Of a DNA stretch of 64,000 nucleotides, positions 61,773-64,000 are shown in pieces (the first letter of the stretch is position 1; each line of letters opens with the position of its first letter). The stretch lies in NCBI GenBank assembly GCA_016869215.1, contig VGEP01000003.1:1-64000 (forward strand), written 5' to 3'. This DNA is from Alphaproteobacteria bacterium (GTDB lineage Bacteria; Pseudomonadota; Alphaproteobacteria; Rhizobiales; Xanthobacteraceae). Both the position numbers and the translations under genes were made by a program. The notes beneath the pieces were generated by a model. It was not told the origin of the DNA. It ran no database searches and saw only the letters and a program-made list of their open reading frames with translations.

Positions 61773-62058
61773 GAACATGGGCCATATCGACCGCAGCGAG
61801 ACATTCGACGAATTCCTCGCCAAGGACGGCCTGCTTGCCGAGACCGAGGAGTCGGCCATCAAGGAAATCATCGCCGACCGGATCAGGGACGCGATGAACA
61901 AGCAGGGCCTGAGCAAGACGGAGATGGCCGCGCGCATGAAGACCAGCCGGCGGCAGCTCGACCGGCTGCTCCATCCCGAGAACGGCTCGGTGACGCTTGC
62001 GACGCTGCGGAGGGCGGCCAGCGCGGTGGGGTGGAATTTGCGGGTGGAGTTGGAGTGA
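61759..62058 (+). CDS. XRE-family helix-turn-helix protein, third gene of TA operon
   Basis: A 99-residue protein. The HTH is at about 50-85 (IRDAMNKQGLSKTEMAARMK, TSRRQLDRLLHPE). The N-terminal FDEFLAKDGLLAETEESAIK helix is typical of short XRE proteins accompanying RelE/HigB toxins. Start at 61759 overlaps the toxin gene; GGGAGAG lies upstream. With a separate antitoxin already present, this makes a three-component module in which this protein may be the repressor or a second antitoxin. Confidence 0.82.
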   Translation: MKTNKNMGHIDRSETFDEFLAKDGLLAETEESAIKEIIADRIRDAMNKQGLSKTEMAARMKTSRRQLDRLLHPENGSVTLATLRRAASAVGWNLRVELE

Positions 62059-62075
62059 GTAACGACTCGTGTTCG

Positions 62076-62918
62076 CTAGGCGTGCCTTCTGATCCAAGCT
62101 TCGATTTGCTCCTTATCTTTATAATCTAGGCGGTACACGTCCTGCTTCACCCAATCCAATGCGCCTCTTGTTAAATGACTGGTCGTAACCAACACGCCCT
62201 TGGTCGCACCTGATTTTTGAAGCACGCCCGAAAGCTCTCGTACGGCAGAAAGCTGAACCTTTTTGTTTTCACCGTACTTCTTTGCCTGCCAAATTGATCT
62301 CAGCTTCCCAATACTCGGATCATCCTTCGATGCATAGAGATCAATTCCACCGTCCTTCGACGGCCTCGTCAGATCGACATACCAGCCTTCACGCTCAAGG
62401 ACTTCGCCGATGACTTCTTCGAATTGACGCCAAATGAGCTCGGACAACAGCTTGCCCCGCTTTAACAATTCCGCCGCCAAAATAAGATTGGATGGCGCGC
62501 GCACCAACCACTTTGGGCCACCCTCAGCGCTAGCATCCCAATGACGTGACTCCGTTGGCCTGATTTCAGAAAGGACGCGGTAGGGAACAAGATCGGCGGC
62601 AATCCATTCGTTCGTTTGAGCCCACTGGCGAGAAAGATCGCGAAGCTCTTCGAAGATTGAATCTTCAACCTGAGCACTGGGATATCCAAATCCAAGTAGC
62701 CCAGGGTCTATCAGCTGCGTTGCAATCTCTTCATCAAAAAGGGGATTCGTCAGAATGAAATCATCGAGTTCGTCATCCGTTGGCTGCCCCGTGGGACGAA
62801 CGTAACTTTCATCCTGCACCTGCCGTGAGGATCGATGCCATTCAATAGTCGAAGCCAGTTCCTGTTCGATAATTGCACGTAGCTCTAATTTTGATATTCG
62901 CTTCTTGCCATCTTGCAT
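62076..62918 (-). CDS. Mrr-type restriction endonuclease-like protein
   Basis: A 280-residue protein. The N-terminal ~150 residues are unassigned (QPTDDELDDFILTNPLFDEE). The C-terminal Mrr_cat PD-(D/E)xK domain has FEEVIGEVLEREGWYVDLTR with E168, GGID with D193, and the QxK motif WQAKKYG (Q211, K213), then GVLVTTSHLTRGALDWVK. All catalytic residues are present. Mrr-type enzymes cleave modified foreign DNA. The gene is visibly AT-richer than its surroundings and abuts a toxin-antitoxin operon, so it was probably acquired. Confidence 0.87.
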   Translation of the reverse strand: MQDGKKRISKLELRAIIEQELASTIEWHRSSRQVQDESYVRPTGQPTDDELDDFILTNPLFDEEIATQLIDPGLLGFGYPSAQVEDSIFEELRDLSRQWAQTNEWIAADLVPYRVLSEIRPTESRHWDASAEGGPKWLVRAPSNLILAAELLKRGKLLSELIWRQFEEVIGEVLEREGWYVDLTRPSKDGGIDLYASKDDPSIGKLRSIWQAKKYGENKKVQLSAVRELSGVLQKSGATKGVLVTTSHLTRGALDWVKQDVYRLDYKDKEQIEAWIRRHA

Positions 62919-62942
62919 TGAGCAGCTCCAAGAAAGCGCAAA

Positions 62943-64000
62943 TCACCTCACCAACTCCCGCATCGCGCGATCCAGCCCCTCCAGCGTCAGCGGAAACATC
63001 CGCTCCCCCATGATCTGCTTCATCAGCTTGATCGAATAGATGTGCTCCCACTCCCCTTCCGGCACCGGGTTGAGCCACACGCACGCCGGATAGGTCCGCG
63101 TCACGCGCTCCATCCACACATGGCCCGGCTCCTCGTTGTAGTGCTCGACCGACCCACCGGCGGCCGAAATCTCGTAGGGGCTCATCGAGGCGTCGCCGAC
63201 GAACACCGCCTTGTAGTCGTGCGGATAGGTGTGCAGCACCTGCCAGGTCGGCGTGGTCTCCTGGTAGCGGCGGCGGTTCTCCTTCCAGACGCGCTCGTAG
63301 ACGCAATTGTGAAAGTAATAGTGCTCCATGTGCTTGAACTCGGAGCGCGCCGCCGAGAACAACTCCTCCGTCGCCTTGACGTGCCAGTCCATCGAGCCGC
63401 CGATGTCGAAAAACAGCAGCACCTTCACCGAATTGTGCCGCTCCGGCCGCATCAGGATGTCGAGATAACCCTTGTGCGCGGTCTCCTTGATCGTGCCGTC
63501 GAGGTCCAGCTCGTCCGGCGCGCCGGTGCGCGCGAACTTGCGCAGCCGCCGCAGCGCCACCTTGATGTTGCGGGTGCCGAGTTCCACGTCGCCGTCGAGG
63601 TCCTTGAACTCGCGCTTGTCCCAGACCTTCACCGCGCGGCGGTGCGTGCTCTCGCCGCCGATCCGGATGCCCTCGGGGTTGTAGCCGGCATTACCGAAAG
63701 GAGATGTGCCGCCGGTGCCGATCCATTTCTTGCCGCCTTGGTGGCGGCCTCTCTGCTCGGCCATGCGCTGCTTCAGCGTCTCAAGCAGCTTCTCAAGCCC
63801 GCCCATGGCCTCGATCTGCTTCTTCTCCTCCTCGGTGAGATACTTGTCCGCGAGCTTCTTCAGCCACTCCGCCGGGATTTCGGCGTCGAGCGCCTGTTCC
63901 ATCAGGTCGAGGCCCTTGAACACGTGGCCGAACACCCGGTCGAACTTGTCGAGGTTGCGCTCGTCCTTCACCAGCGCGGCGCGCGACAGATAATAGAAAT
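62943..64000 (-). CDS. VWA-domain (CoxE-like) protein, 5' end outside window
   Basis: At least 352 residues; the frame runs open off the right edge (in-frame residues before the first candidate start read FYYLSRAALVKDERNLDK), so the true start lies beyond the window. The VWA metal site is VLLFFDIGGSMDWHVKATEE, where the usual DxSxS is DIGGS, with the first serine replaced by glycine. HYYFHNCVYERVWKENRRRY and VFVGDASMSPYE follow. It is the expected partner of MoxR ATPases, such as the one at 49512. The function of this pair is not established. Confidence 0.88.
   Translation of the reverse strand, partial: FYYLSRAALVKDERNLDKFDRVFGHVFKGLDLMEQALDAEIPAEWLKKLADKYLTEEEKKQIEAMGGLEKLLETLKQRMAEQRGRHQGGKKWIGTGGTSPFGNAGYNPEGIRIGGESTHRRAVKVWDKREFKDLDGDVELGTRNIKVALRRLRKFARTGAPDELDLDGTIKETAHKGYLDILMRPERHNSVKVLLFFDIGGSMDWHVKATEELFSAARSEFKHMEHYYFHNCVYERVWKENRRRYQETTPTWQVLHTYPHDYKAVFVGDASMSPYEISAAGGSVEHYNEEPGHVWMERVTRTYPACVWLNPVPEGEWEHIYSIKLMKQIMGERMFPLTLEGLDRAMRELVR

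Overview
The window is GC-rich chromosomal DNA from an alphaproteobacterium. The best fit is the order Hyphomicrobiales (Rhizobiales), in the Bradyrhizobiaceae/Xanthobacteraceae neighbourhood. The evidence is the lineage-specific flagellar regulators FliX, FlbT and FlaF, a CckA-type hybrid kinase, TTAA-N7-TTAA (CtrA-type) boxes, a single-cysteine DksA, orphan Bug-type tricarboxylate receptors, and short palindromic repeats of a kind common in rhizobial genomes. The genus is inferred from pattern recognition, not from a search.

Region 1 (1-14.6 kb) is metabolic and accessory. It holds two close EamA-family transporters, a glutathione S-transferase (GST), a DUF2892 protein and a cytochrome c, a PilZ protein, and a membrane diguanylate cyclase. 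An amidohydrolase/substrate-binding protein operon follows, then an adrenodoxin-type ferredoxin and a quinone reductase. A five-gene operon (arsR, AHSA1, VOC, GST, SRPBCC) sits behind a perfect palindromic operator candidate, and two substrate-binding proteins close the region.

Region 2 (14.6-47.8 kb) is one large flagellar locus. cckA is followed by flhB-fliR-fliQ-fliE-flgC-flgB (minus strand), then fliO-fliP (plus), a 1166-residue periplasmic repeat protein, and fliL-fliM-DUF6468-motE-like (minus). Next come flgF-flgG-flgA-flgH (plus), a flavin monooxygenase and an HD-GYP gene, dksA and fliX (minus), flgI-cheL-flbY (plus), flagellin-flbT-flaF (plus) and flgE-flgK-flgL (minus). The order flgFGAH/dksA/fliX/flgI-cheL-flbY matches what I recall for Caulobacter. 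The regulatory sites form a hierarchy: CtrA-type boxes precede the early operons (flgB, fliL, the repeat protein, fliX), and sigma-54 -24/-12 elements precede flgF, flgI and flgE. flgL carries a frameshift at an 8-base homopolymer.

Region 3 (48-60 kb) holds msrA/msrB, a MoxR ATPase, a DadA-like oxidase, a SixA-like phosphatase, and a universal stress gene bracketed by inverted 49-bp repeats. It also holds an MFS transporter, a Bug receptor, a flavin hydroxylase, an amidase and a second PilZ protein.

Region 4 (60.2-64 kb) starts with a gene-poor stretch carrying a 25-codon ORF. Its Shine-Dalgarno sequence is complementary to 17 nt of the 16S rRNA 3' end, and structured RNA and a terminator follow. 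After that come a DUF188 protein, a three-gene toxin-antitoxin operon next to an AT-richer Mrr-type endonuclease, and a VWA protein that runs off the window.

Together the GGDEF, HD-GYP and two PilZ proteins make a cyclic-di-GMP circuit around the motility genes. I saw no tRNA or rRNA gene, CRISPR array, transposase or integrase.
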